Assembly (NCBI RefSeq): GCF_003054265.1
Contig: NZ_QBKT01000001.1
Location: 886,823 to 950,822, forward strand
DNA from: Kordia periserrulae
Lineage (GTDB): Bacteria > Bacteroidota > Bacteroidia > Flavobacteriales > Flavobacteriaceae
Length of the DNA: 64,000 bases
Direction: 5' to 3'
In this document: piece after piece, positions 55,848 to 64,000 of the stretch
Layout of the letters: every line of letters begins with the position of its first letter
Position numbering within the stretch: position 1 is the stretch's first letter
Position numbers and translations under genes: made by a program
Notes under the pieces: generated by a model
What the model was told of the DNA's origin: nothing
Database searches by the model: none
What the model saw: the letters and a program-made list of their open reading frames with translations, nothing else

Positions 55848-57518
55848 ATGCAGCCTTTAGTAAACATCCAACACCTCAGCATTGCGTTTAAAGACGATGA
55901 AGTCATTCATGGAATTTCCTATAGTGTTTCTTCGAATGAAATTTTGGGAATTGTAGGGGAATCGGGCAGTGGAAAATCTGTTTCTTCTTTGGCTATTTTA
56001 GGGTTATTACCCAAAAAAAACGTTACGATTTCTGGCGAAATTGTTTATGACAATCAGAACTTGGTCACACTTTCTAATGCAGCCTTTCAACGCATTCGCG
56101 GGAATGAAATTTCTATGATTTTTCAAGAACCGATGAGTTCGTTAAATCCGTCCATGACCTGTGGAAAACAGGTGGCAGAAGTACTATTACAGCATCAAAT
56201 CTGCACCAAAAAAGAAGTAAAAGCAACTGTTTTAGCATTATTTGAAAAAGTAAAATTGCCTAGAGTCGCGCAAATGTATCGCTCCTATCCACATCAGTTG
56301 AGTGGCGGACAAAAACAACGTGTGATGATTGCCATGGCAATTGCCTGCAAACCGAAGCTGCTCATCGCTGACGAACCAACTACTGCATTGGATGTGACCG
56401 TTCAAAAGGAAATTATTTTGCTCTTGAAAGCGCTGCAACAAGAAACCGAAATGGGCATTATTTTCATTTCACACGATTTGTCATTGGTTAGTGAAATTGC
56501 CGATAGAATTGTAGTGATGTACAAAGGTGATATTGTGGAAACAGGCGAAACACGTTCTTTGTTTACACATCCAAAACACGAGTACACCAAAGCCTTGTTG
56601 CAATCAAAACCTTCTTTAGAGGTACGATTGAAAAAGTTGCCTACCATTCAAGATGTATTGGCAAGTACGGTTTCCAACGAAGTCGTTTCTGCGGAAGCGC
56701 GAAAACATCACCACGAAACCATTTACGCGAAAGCGCCCTTATTGGAGGTAAAAAACGTTTCCAAATCCTTTTTTAGCAAAGCAGGCATTTTTGGCGCATC
56801 TACGGAAGTGAAAGCCGTCAACGACGTGAGCTTTTCTTTATACGAAGGCGAAACACTAGGTTTGGTGGGCGAATCGGGTTGCGGGAAATCGACCTTAGGA
56901 AATACCATTTTACAACTACACAAAGCTACCGAAGGCGAAATTTTTTATAAAGGACAAGATGTAACCAAATTGTCAAAAAGGGACATCCGAAGTTTGCGCA
57001 AAGAGATACAGATTATTTTTCAGGATCCGTTTGCGTCGTTGAATCCGCGTATTCCTGTTGGAAATGCGATTTTGGAGCCGATGAAAGTACATGGATTGTA
57101 TGCAAACGACGCTGAACGCAAAGAGAAAGTCCTCGAATTGCTCAATCGCGTTGGTTTGGATGCTTCGTATTATGGACGCTATCCGCATGAGTTTTCGGGC
57201 GGACAACGACAACGTATTGGTATTGCTAGAACGATTGCTTTACAGCCCAAATTGATTATTTGTGACGAATCGGTGTCAGCTTTGGATATTTCGGTACAGG
57301 CACAGGTGTTGAATTTACTCAACGAGTTGAAAGATAATTTCGGTTTTACTTATATTTTTATCTCACACGATTTGGCGGTTGTCAAGTATATTTCGGATCA
57401 ATTAGTGGTCATGAACGCTGGAAAAATTGAAGAAATGGGCGAAGCAGATGCTATTTATGCCAATCCGAAATCTGATTATACACAAAAACTCATTGATGCG
57501 ATTCCGAAGGGGATTTGA
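55848..57518 (+). CDS. Oligopeptide ABC transporter with two fused ATPase domains
   Basis: This 556-residue protein joins two nucleotide-binding domains like DppD and DppF. First: Walker A GESGSGKS at 37-44, signature LSGGQKQR, Walker B LLIADEPTTALD. Second: Walker A GESGCGKS near 341, signature FSGGQRQR, Walker B LIICDESVSALD. Both have complete catalytic motifs. They should power a dipeptide or oligopeptide permease, but no permease or binding-protein gene is next to it. It may work with partners elsewhere. A role in taking up peptides from the nearby loci is possible but unsupported. Confidence 0.9.
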   Translation: MQPLVNIQHLSIAFKDDEVIHGISYSVSSNEILGIVGESGSGKSVSSLAILGLLPKKNVTISGEIVYDNQNLVTLSNAAFQRIRGNEISMIFQEPMSSLNPSMTCGKQVAEVLLQHQICTKKEVKATVLALFEKVKLPRVAQMYRSYPHQLSGGQKQRVMIAMAIACKPKLLIADEPTTALDVTVQKEIILLLKALQQETEMGIIFISHDLSLVSEIADRIVVMYKGDIVETGETRSLFTHPKHEYTKALLQSKPSLEVRLKKLPTIQDVLASTVSNEVVSAEARKHHHETIYAKAPLLEVKNVSKSFFSKAGIFGASTEVKAVNDVSFSLYEGETLGLVGESGCGKSTLGNTILQLHKATEGEIFYKGQDVTKLSKRDIRSLRKEIQIIFQDPFASLNPRIPVGNAILEPMKVHGLYANDAERKEKVLELLNRVGLDASYYGRYPHEFSGGQRQRIGIARTIALQPKLIICDESVSALDISVQAQVLNLLNELKDNFGFTYIFISHDLAVVKYISDQLVVMNAGKIEEMGEADAIYANPKSDYTQKLIDAIPKGI

Positions 57519-57560
57519 TAGTTTGTACTATCTTACACTATATTAATTTAAAAAAATAAT

Positions 57561-57917
57561 ATGTCAGAAACACAGGAAGTTTGCAAAGAAATGACTGAAG
57601 AGGGCTTTTTAACTTTGATTGAAAATGATCCAAAGCTGAAGGAAAAGTTTGAGCAGTTGGGTATTTCGCTTGACGAAAAAGGGTTGAGTGTTGCACTTAA
57701 TTATTATGACTTTTTGAGCAAAGAAGAGTTTGAGTTTTTGAAAGGCTACTTTAAAACATTTTATCCTGGTTCAAAAGATGCTGATCTTTTTTTGAAATTT
57801 AATAGTGATCCAGGTAGTTGGACTATTTGCGTAACCAATAAAATGTGTGATAATTGTCGTAAACATTTATTGAACATTCGAACACATAAAGACTATTTGA
57901 ATAAGGACAAATATTAA
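57561..57917 (+). CDS. Small protein of unknown function, possibly Nif11-like
   Basis: This 118-residue protein has no signal peptide. Its N-terminal 55 residues (F-L-x-L-I-E-x-D-P-x-L-K-E-K-F pattern from residue 16) recall a Nif11 leader domain, which in other bacteria is a leader for modified peptides. The C-terminal 25 residues have three cysteines (WTICVTNKMCDNCRKH). The match to Nif11 is weak and there is no GG site. It follows the ABC gene by 42 bp. I cannot assign a function. Confidence 0.5.
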   Translation: MSETQEVCKEMTEEGFLTLIENDPKLKEKFEQLGISLDEKGLSVALNYYDFLSKEEFEFLKGYFKTFYPGSKDADLFLKFNSDPGSWTICVTNKMCDNCRKHLLNIRTHKDYLNKDKY

Positions 57918-58064
57918 TAAAATTATATTAGTAATTGTTTAAAGATTGCGAATAATACTTTTTAGATTTTTCTCGTTTTTTATGATTAAATGAATTGTTA
58001 TTGCGATTCAGCTAAAGCCTATTTTTATTTGCAACTTCATTTGAAAAAAGTGTATCTTTAGGAT

Positions 58065-59624
58065 ATGAGCTTAACCAAAGAACAAAAACGCGCTTTTCGA
58101 GCCTTGTTATTTAAACACCAAGATGGTATTGCCATTACAGGCTCAATCGCTGTATTACAGAAACATGCAATTTTTGATTTTTTGGCAAAAAATAAGAAGA
58201 CGACACTCACAAAAATCATCGAATATTTTCCACTATTTCATGCGGGTTATTTGAATGTTTCGCTACGAAGTTTGGCTTCGCAAGGAATTTTATTGTACAC
58301 GGTTTCTTCAAAAGAAGTTACGATTGAAACAACTCCTAAGTTTGAAATTTTTCAAAAACACATAGCCCATTACGTGTATTTTAATGCGCTTTTTGCGTAT
58401 TATTATGAATTGTTACAACAGCCTTTTCAGTTTCCATTGCCAAAAACAGATATGTTGATTACCTATGCGGAATATTGGTCAAATGCTAAAGAGAAATTGA
58501 AAGACGATGTCTATTTTCAAGAGGAAGTTGTTTTTCATTTGGAAGGTGTATTGTTGGCGCCAATGTTGGTGTATTTGGGCTATCATTCCGATTTAGAAAA
58601 TAATGAAACTACCGATTTTTTAGAAGATACTTCGCTTCAAAAAGTGTTGCAATTGTTGGAAATGTTTGAAGGCAATGCGTTGACAACCAAAGGTGAATTT
58701 CTGTTAGCAAAAAGTTACGCGTATGGCGTTACGACTTCGTATATGCCGATTATGCGACATAAAGAAACCTATTTGACGGGCGATTTTTTACCGTTTTTCC
58801 AGCAAGATCATTTGGGCAACGAGCAGCATGTGTTTCGCGGTATTAATGTGTGGGGAAGTGGTGGAAGTCACGCAACCTATTTCAATAAGTTTGACGCTGT
58901 TTTGATAGATATTTTTAACAAACCACTACACGAACAACCGAAAGGAATTATTGATGTTGGCTGTGGAAATGGCGCGTTGTTAGAACATATTTTTGATTTG
59001 ATTTGGAATAAAACCCAACGCAAAGACGATTTGAGCACCAACAAATTGATTTTGATTGGCGCCGATTATAACAAAGAAGCATTATTGAGCACCAAACGAA
59101 ATTTAGAGAAAGCCAATGTGTGGGCAGAAGTAGTTTGGGGCGATATTGGAAATCCCGCAGAAATTGATGCAAAGTTGCAAGAGTTGTACGGTGTAAAATT
59201 AGAAGAGTTGTTGAATGTCCGTTCGTTTTTGGATCATAACCGTCCGTTTAATGTTCCGAAAGGCATGTATTCTGGCAATTTGTTATCTACTGGAGCTTTT
59301 GCCCATCGCGGGAAACAATTGCACAATGCGGATGTTGCACAAAGCCTAATAGAGCATTTTGAAAAGTGGAAACCGTATATTTCAACACACGGTTTATTGT
59401 TTATTGAATTGCATACGGTAGCTCCACATGTTGTCGCAGCTAATTTAGGCAAAACACCATGCACCGCGTATGATGTGACACATGGTTTTTCCGATCAGTA
59501 TATTGTGGAGTTGGATATCTTTTTAGACGCTATTAAAAAAGCAGGAATTTCTATCAATCCAACACATTCCTACCGCTTTCCAAGTGATGACATCTCAACA
59601 ATTAGCATCAATTTGATTCAGTAG
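58065..59624 (+). CDS. Large class I SAM-dependent methyltransferase
   Basis: This 519-residue protein has a helical N-terminal part of about 280 residues (with a winged-helix-like start) and a Rossmann methyltransferase domain from about 290 to 480. The SAM-binding GxGxG loop is DVGCGNGALLEHI (297-309), and LIGADYNKEAL supplies the acidic ribose-binding residue. The size and the layout of N-terminal cap plus MTase recall AprA-related methyltransferases of polyketide pathways. I see no polyketide synthase here, so the substrate is unknown. Its 3' end lies one base from the convergent S8 peptidase gene. Confidence 0.75.
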   Translation: MSLTKEQKRAFRALLFKHQDGIAITGSIAVLQKHAIFDFLAKNKKTTLTKIIEYFPLFHAGYLNVSLRSLASQGILLYTVSSKEVTIETTPKFEIFQKHIAHYVYFNALFAYYYELLQQPFQFPLPKTDMLITYAEYWSNAKEKLKDDVYFQEEVVFHLEGVLLAPMLVYLGYHSDLENNETTDFLEDTSLQKVLQLLEMFEGNALTTKGEFLLAKSYAYGVTTSYMPIMRHKETYLTGDFLPFFQQDHLGNEQHVFRGINVWGSGGSHATYFNKFDAVLIDIFNKPLHEQPKGIIDVGCGNGALLEHIFDLIWNKTQRKDDLSTNKLILIGADYNKEALLSTKRNLEKANVWAEVVWGDIGNPAEIDAKLQELYGVKLEELLNVRSFLDHNRPFNVPKGMYSGNLLSTGAFAHRGKQLHNADVAQSLIEHFEKWKPYISTHGLLFIELHTVAPHVVAANLGKTPCTAYDVTHGFSDQYIVELDIFLDAIKKAGISINPTHSYRFPSDDISTISINLIQ

Positions 59625-59625
59625 T

Positions 59626-61302
59626 TTATTTTTTATTTTTCCGCTTCTTTTTTTTCTTTTTTGAAACTTCTTCTGCCATGAGGAGTGCGTTGTAGGCGTT
59701 GACTATTTTGCCTGATTTGGATAGGGAGCTGAAGGGGACTTTGTTTGGATCACGTTTCTCTCCGTTAGGATACGGCTTTAATACCATTAAATCAATTGGA
59801 GTTCCAGATTTTAAGATTATCTCTTTTACTTCACGCGCTGTTAAATTTGGATAATATGAAAATAATAAACTTGCAACACCACTGACAACTGCCGAAGACA
59901 ACGAAGTTCCTGTATCCTCAGTAACTCTCCATCTATTTAAGCAAGTGATTTTTGTGCCTGGTGCAAATATATCTACCTCTTTTCTTCCATAGTTAGAATT
60001 ATCATCAACTAAAGTAGAATCAACTCTATAGGAAGTATTACCAACTTTAATAAAGTTATTTACATATTCATAACCATCAATAGCATCATTAGGATAATTA
60101 GAAATCTTATCAAGATTATATCCGTCATTTCCCGAAGACGTAATTACTAAAACGTCATGTTTCTCTGCATATTTAAGTGCATCGTAAACCCACTCTGGAT
60201 ATAATGAAAAATCTTTTCCAATACTCATATTGATAATTTTTGCTCCATTATCAATCGCATATCGAATAGCTAAGGCAATGTCTTTATCGTGCTCACTTGC
60301 AGATACTGAAATACTTAAAGGCATTATTTTTACCATATCGTTTATTCCTTCTACTAATGTATCATTCCTTGTTGCAGCTATTATTGAAGAAACCTTGGTA
60401 GAGTGACTTATTAATTGAGTTCCTTGAATATTATTATTACCATATGGAAAATCATCAAGATTGTTAGAATCATCACTTGTAAGATAACGTTCTTTATAGT
60501 TGAAGTCGAATTTGAAGTTGATATAGTCATGGTATAATTTTATTTTATTATTTAACCACTTTTCGGATATTCCATATTTCTTGAAGTTACTTAATCGCAG
60601 TATTTCTTTTTTATGATTTTCATTAGAAACTATATTCTTTAGTGAATCAAGTTTTTCTTGACTCTTATCGGCAGGATTTTCTATATATTTACTCGTTATT
60701 TCTATAGACTTAAGATAACGTTCTTTCCCCTTTTTATATCTTTCTAAGTTTTTTTTTGTAAGCTCTAATTTGAAATGATAAGTTTCATATGCTTTCTGAT
60801 ATTTTTTAAAGTTCTCTATTTGAGATTTATCAACATCATTTAAAGAAGTTACATCTCTAAAAATGGAATCAAAACGATTAATAATTCTAACAAATTCATA
60901 ATGTCCGTAAGGAATACTATCTTTTTTAGTAGTACCTACATAATTCCAACCATTAATATCGTCTATATATCCATTGTTGTCATCATCAATACTGTTATTA
61001 GGAATTTCACCCTCATTAATCCAAATTTGGTCTTTTATATCTTCATTATTTATATCTAACTCAGTATCGATGACGGCAACAATTGTTATTACTCCTTTTT
61101 TACTTTTAATTAAATTATATGCTCTATCTAAGTTAATTCCTGGAACACTATCTTTTGAAAGATCTTTAAAATACCAAAAATTGTTAAAATTAAAATCATT
61201 ATTATCAGACAAAATGGTGTCTTTAATATTATTTTTTGTCTTACAAGAGACAAAAAATAATAGTAGTGTAATTATAAATATTTTTAGATATAGCTTCAGC
61301 AT
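59626..61302 (-). CDS. S8 (subtilisin) lipoprotein peptidase with large insertion
   Basis: This 558-residue protease has a lipobox FVSC (Cys20), so it is anchored in a membrane. The catalytic triad is Asp79 (VAVIDTELD), His300 (ISHSTKV) and Ser467 (GTSLSS), with oxyanion Asn392. Asp and His are 221 residues apart, against about 32 in ordinary subtilisins; the inserted 190 residues are Lys/Glu-rich and partly coiled-coil (about 160-260). The C-terminus is Lys-rich. It has no T9SS domain. Its ATG lies 19 bp after the stop of the GG-leader peptide gene, so peptide and peptidase are one operon, and the peptide is a natural candidate substrate. The region is strikingly AT-rich. Confidence 0.87.
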   Translation of the reverse strand: MLKLYLKIFIITLLLFFVSCKTKNNIKDTILSDNNDFNFNNFWYFKDLSKDSVPGINLDRAYNLIKSKKGVITIVAVIDTELDINNEDIKDQIWINEGEIPNNSIDDDNNGYIDDINGWNYVGTTKKDSIPYGHYEFVRIINRFDSIFRDVTSLNDVDKSQIENFKKYQKAYETYHFKLELTKKNLERYKKGKERYLKSIEITSKYIENPADKSQEKLDSLKNIVSNENHKKEILRLSNFKKYGISEKWLNNKIKLYHDYINFKFDFNYKERYLTSDDSNNLDDFPYGNNNIQGTQLISHSTKVSSIIAATRNDTLVEGINDMVKIMPLSISVSASEHDKDIALAIRYAIDNGAKIINMSIGKDFSLYPEWVYDALKYAEKHDVLVITSSGNDGYNLDKISNYPNDAIDGYEYVNNFIKVGNTSYRVDSTLVDDNSNYGRKEVDIFAPGTKITCLNRWRVTEDTGTSLSSAVVSGVASLLFSYYPNLTAREVKEIILKSGTPIDLMVLKPYPNGEKRDPNKVPFSSLSKSGKIVNAYNALLMAEEVSKKKKKKRKNKK

Positions 61303-61321
61303 ATTTTTAATATTTAATTAT

Positions 61322-61540
61322 TCAATCAGTAGTAACACAAAATAATGAGTCACATTCAATATCTAAAGATCCACATACAGCATCTTTTGTATCTGTATTC
61401 GTATTTGTTACCTCTGGACCACACCTTCTATCACCACAACTTTCATCAGCATCAGATTCTCCTCCTCCTCTTAATGAATTGGTAACATTTAGATTAACTA
61501 CTCTAATCTTTCCTAAGTTAAGTTTTTTGTTTTTTTTCAT
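61322..61540 (-). CDS. GG-leader Cys-rich peptide upstream of the S8 peptidase
   Basis: This 72-residue peptide starts at the ATG at 61538-61540; an in-frame extension of 40 codons has no leader. The leader has Lys-rich start, an L-N-L-x-K-I-R-V-V-N-L pattern and a GGG at about 25-27. The tail has five cysteines among Asp, Thr and Ser. Its gene precedes the S8 peptidase by 19 bp and follows the TPR-AraC regulator by 120 bp. A copy of the 20-bp motif lies 66 bp before its ATG. Nothing in the window would modify it. Confidence 0.72.
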   Translation of the reverse strand: MKKNKKLNLGKIRVVNLNVTNSLRGGGESDADESCGDRRCGPEVTNTNTDTKDAVCGSLDIECDSLFCVTTD

Positions 61541-61605
61541 TTTGTATATAATTTTAAATTTTGTCAAATATATTCTCAGACTTTCTAATTTAAAAGAAAA
61601 GTCTT

Positions 61606-61625
61606 TCTCATTTCCTTGAAAGTAG
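61606..61625. promoter_or_regulatory. 20-bp motif before the peptide-peptidase operon
   Basis: TCTCATTTCCTTGAAAGTAG is the same motif as two copies at 63377-63396 and 63399-63418, with two or three mismatches each. It has a TTTC-n3-GAAA-like near-palindromic core. Its position 66 bp before the peptide ATG suits an operator. Confidence 0.6.
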
Positions 61626-61660
61626 AAAGTTAAAAGACAAATTAACATGCTAAATATCAA

Positions 61661-63337
61661 TTATTTAATTTTTTTCATATAATATGACACATTTAATCCT
61701 GTTTTTTTAGTAAATGCACGCGTAAAAGATTCAGTACTTGAAAACCCAGCTTCTGAAGCAATAGCACTTATAGTATAATTTCTTAAAACTTGATCATTAT
61801 ATAACTTTCCAATTATGTATTCTATTCTTAAATTATTTATATAGTTTCTAAAGGTCTGAGATTTGTAATCATTAATAACTATCGATAAGTATTTAGTATT
61901 TGTATTGAGTTCTTTTGCGAATGAACTAAGGGTAAGCTTAGGAGTTAAAAAAGCTTTATTTTTTTCAAATTCATCGAGCCCCTCTAATATATGATTTAAG
62001 GTGTTCTCATCAACAACTGACTTTCGCTTTTCTCTATTTGATTGACCAACTTGTTTTATCTTAGGTGTAGACTCAAGAGATTTTAAAACTTCACGGAATC
62101 TTTTTTCATTTATACGCTTTTTTCTGTAAATCGCTATCAATAAAGATATGACTAAAACTAAAAATATTAATAATATATAGATACCATATTTAAAGTCAGT
62201 ATTTTTTTTATTTAACTCTTGTATTAATAATCTTTTATCTTCCACCAATCTTGGTGTATCGTATTCATGTTGAAATGTATGTGTAACATTTCTATGCTCT
62301 TTATTAATAACTGTATCAATAATCATTAATCTTTCAGTGTAATAAAGTTGTTTTTTTAAATCTCCTTTTTTTTTGTAGTAATCTATTAAACCTTCATAGG
62401 CTTTTCTTGGTTTCGGAATTATGTACTTTTTTACTCCAAATATACTATCTACTTTTTTAAAGTATTCAATCTTAATTTCTTCATTTTTTGCAATTGTTCC
62501 AAGATAATAGTATATAATGGCTAAGTTAGGGTAATCCTTCTCCCTCATCAAATAAGGAACTGCTTTTAACATACTATCTTTAGCTGCTTTATACTCTTTT
62601 CTAGCATAGTGTAATGCACCTTGAGCATAAGTAAAATATAAATGACTCTGATCATTTAATTTTAGAGACTTCTGATACCCTATTTTATTAATTTCATAAG
62701 CAGAATCTAACATTTTATTTGATGCATAAGCTATACTTAGTCCATAAAGTAAATCTAAGTAAGACTTACTATTCACATCTTTACCTTTTTCAAATTTCAA
62801 ATTTTCTTTAAAAATTTCAATAGCTTCTGCATGATATCTAACTTTTAACTTTAGTAAACCAATATTATATCGCAGGCTATAATACATTTCATTTTTTTGC
62901 TTTTTGTAATATTCATTGGCTTTTAAATACGCTTCTAAAGCATTACCATATTTTCCTAATTCATATAAAACTATTCCTCTATAAAAATGACCCTCAGCAA
63001 GCAATTTTTCAAACTCATATTCTGTAGCATACAAAATACAACTATCTGTATACTTCAAAGCTAAATCAAGGTCATCATATGAAACTCTACATAATCTAAT
63101 AAAGCTATTTACAATTGCTTTTTTATTTCCAAGAGATCTTGCTTTTGATAATGTATATAAAGCAATTTCTTTACCTACTTTGATTTCACCCAAATCTTTG
63201 TGATAGTAAAAAATTTTCTTTAGCTCATCAAAGCTTTTATTATCCAAAGTATCTTTTTGAACAGCTTGTGCATATCCATTAAAAGAAAATAAAGACAAAA
63301 ATAAAAAAACATAGCAAGCACTGTTTAGTCTATTCAT
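61661..63337 (-). CDS. Membrane TPR-AraC transcriptional regulator 2
   Basis: This 558-residue protein starts at the ATG at 63335-63337, which begins a signal peptide (ending at GYAQ); an upstream in-frame reading of 15 codons is less likely. Layout equals that of the protein at 48841: TPR repeats in the envelope (about residues 35-350), one transmembrane helix (about 377-397), a basic linker, and an AraC-type helix-turn-helix (about 455-558, ending SSTESFTRAFTKKTGLNVSYYMK). Two tandem 20-bp motifs lie 40 bp before its ATG and one before the peptide, so it may control itself and the peptide-peptidase operon. Confidence 0.87.
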   Translation of the reverse strand: MNRLNSACYVFLFLSLFSFNGYAQAVQKDTLDNKSFDELKKIFYYHKDLGEIKVGKEIALYTLSKARSLGNKKAIVNSFIRLCRVSYDDLDLALKYTDSCILYATEYEFEKLLAEGHFYRGIVLYELGKYGNALEAYLKANEYYKKQKNEMYYSLRYNIGLLKLKVRYHAEAIEIFKENLKFEKGKDVNSKSYLDLLYGLSIAYASNKMLDSAYEINKIGYQKSLKLNDQSHLYFTYAQGALHYARKEYKAAKDSMLKAVPYLMREKDYPNLAIIYYYLGTIAKNEEIKIEYFKKVDSIFGVKKYIIPKPRKAYEGLIDYYKKKGDLKKQLYYTERLMIIDTVINKEHRNVTHTFQHEYDTPRLVEDKRLLIQELNKKNTDFKYGIYILLIFLVLVISLLIAIYRKKRINEKRFREVLKSLESTPKIKQVGQSNREKRKSVVDENTLNHILEGLDEFEKNKAFLTPKLTLSSFAKELNTNTKYLSIVINDYKSQTFRNYINNLRIEYIIGKLYNDQVLRNYTISAIASEAGFSSTESFTRAFTKKTGLNVSYYMKKIK

Positions 63338-63376
63338 TTTCAATAAAACACAATTATTTATTATACAGTTTCTCTT

Positions 63377-63418
63377 TCTCATTTCTTGGAAAATAGATTC
63401 TCATTTCATGGAAAGTAG
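63377..63418. promoter_or_regulatory. Two tandem 20-bp motifs upstream of TPR-AraC regulator 2
   Basis: TCTCATTTCTTGGAAAATAG at 63377-63396 and TCTCATTTCATGGAAAGTAG at 63399-63418 repeat with a 22-bp period, so both lie on the same face of the helix. They sit 40-81 bp before the regulator ATG. A third copy is at 61606-61625. Confidence 0.65.
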
Positions 63419-63590
63419 TAATATATCACTTGATTTAAAGGTTTTTCAAACATACATTTACACCAATCAAAAAAAATCCGAGCACTAAAATACAGTTTTA
63501 ATTTTAACAAGCAGAATCTTAAAAAATAAAAACTACTTCTTACGATAACTCAGATTTTTTACAAAAAGTATAATCTCTTAAAACAATAAC

Positions 63591-64000
63591 ATGGCATTAG
63601 AAAATTTGATTAGTATTGAATTTACACAAGAAGAACTTACCAACTTGGATGCGCATTTAGATGGCATTCAGCAAATCCTAGCTGGAAAAACGGTGAACCT
63701 TACCCCTGAACAGCGACAACAATATGGTCGTATTGCCAACCAAAACAAATTGATTGTAGACAAAGCCAAAAGTCACATGGAACAACATCCAAATTGGGTT
63801 CCAAGTTTTATTGACAAAGCAGAATTTGACAAAGACTACGTCGCACGCATGCAAATAGAAGGACGTGTGCAAATGTTGGAGAATCTTACCCAACAACTGC
63901 TAGACACTAAAACCTTACTAGACCATGATAACTATACAAATACGTTGAGTTTTTATAGAACCATGCGTTACTTAGCTGGCGAAAATGAAGCTGGAGCTAA
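63591..64000 (+). CDS. Unknown protein (partial, runs off the right edge)
   Basis: From the ATG at 63591 the frame stays open for 136 codons to the window end, so the gene is incomplete. The visible part is helical and charged, with an LTPEQRQQYGRIANQNKL segment and no signal peptide, cysteine motif or transmembrane helix. I recognise no family. It is divergent from the TPR-AraC regulator. Confidence 0.6.
   Translation, partial: MALENLISIEFTQEELTNLDAHLDGIQQILAGKTVNLTPEQRQQYGRIANQNKLIVDKAKSHMEQHPNWVPSFIDKAEFDKDYVARMQIEGRVQMLENLTQQLLDTKTLLDHDNYTNTLSFYRTMRYLAGENEAGA

Overview
The window looks like part of a chromosome from a marine Flavobacteriaceae bacterium (Bacteroidota). The DNA is AT-rich and genes lack Shine-Dalgarno sites. 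Several promoters carry the Bacteroidota -7 element TAnnTTTG. Several secreted proteins end in type IX secretion (T9SS) sorting domains, and the short secreted peptides have the Bacteroidota double-glycine leader. The overall gene complement reminds me of Kordia, but that genus call is a guess. I see no rRNA, tRNA, CRISPR array, transposase or prophage.

0-8 kb holds housekeeping genes: a partial dCMP deaminase, a HupE/UreJ membrane protein, a TerB-DnaJ co-chaperone, a bacilliredoxin, a PlsC acyltransferase, an HD phosphohydrolase, an AraC regulator and a PA0069-type radical SAM protein. An orphan GG-leader, cysteine-rich peptide lies among them. 8-11 kb carries a fibronectin-type lipoprotein and two tandem T9SS paralogues. 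11-20 kb is a leftward gene run: hemH, a MATE exporter, a large BNR-repeat protein, hemJ, an orphan NtrY-like histidine kinase and an enoyl-CoA hydratase. 20-26 kb has a very large TraB/GumN protein and a class V aminotransferase, set among intergenic palindromes and a 220-bp MITE-like element.

26-42 kb is the heme biosynthesis region: an AraC regulator divergent from hemA, a fused hemC-hemD gene, hemE, hemF and hemB. With hemJ and hemH this covers every step from glutamyl-tRNA to heme except hemL, which is not in the window. Interspersed are GNAT, EI24 (CysZ-like), an apparently inactive site-2-protease-like protein, a thioesterase, an FRG-domain gene inserted with decayed copies of both its neighbours, a TPR-AAA ATPase with a TPR membrane partner, and a c-type cytochrome beside hemB.

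42-48.7 kb contains DinB, a T9SS protein, a CNNM/HlyC-type protein, an alkyltransferase, a cyclase-family lipoprotein, a DUF4442 protein and a DEDDy exonuclease.

48.8-63.4 kb is the most intriguing part. Two loci have the same parts: a membrane-anchored TPR-AraC regulator, one to three short peptides with a Lys-rich leader, GG site and Cys-rich tail, and an S8 (subtilisin) peptidase. In the second locus the same 20-bp motif lies once upstream of the peptide-peptidase operon and twice, in tandem, upstream of the regulator. This suggests a self-regulated secreted-peptide system. No lanthipeptide dehydratase, cyclase or C39 exporter is in the window. Between the loci lie a fused oligopeptide ABC ATPase, a small protein with a possibly Nif11-like N-terminus, and a large SAM-dependent methyltransferase. 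The window ends in a partial unknown gene.
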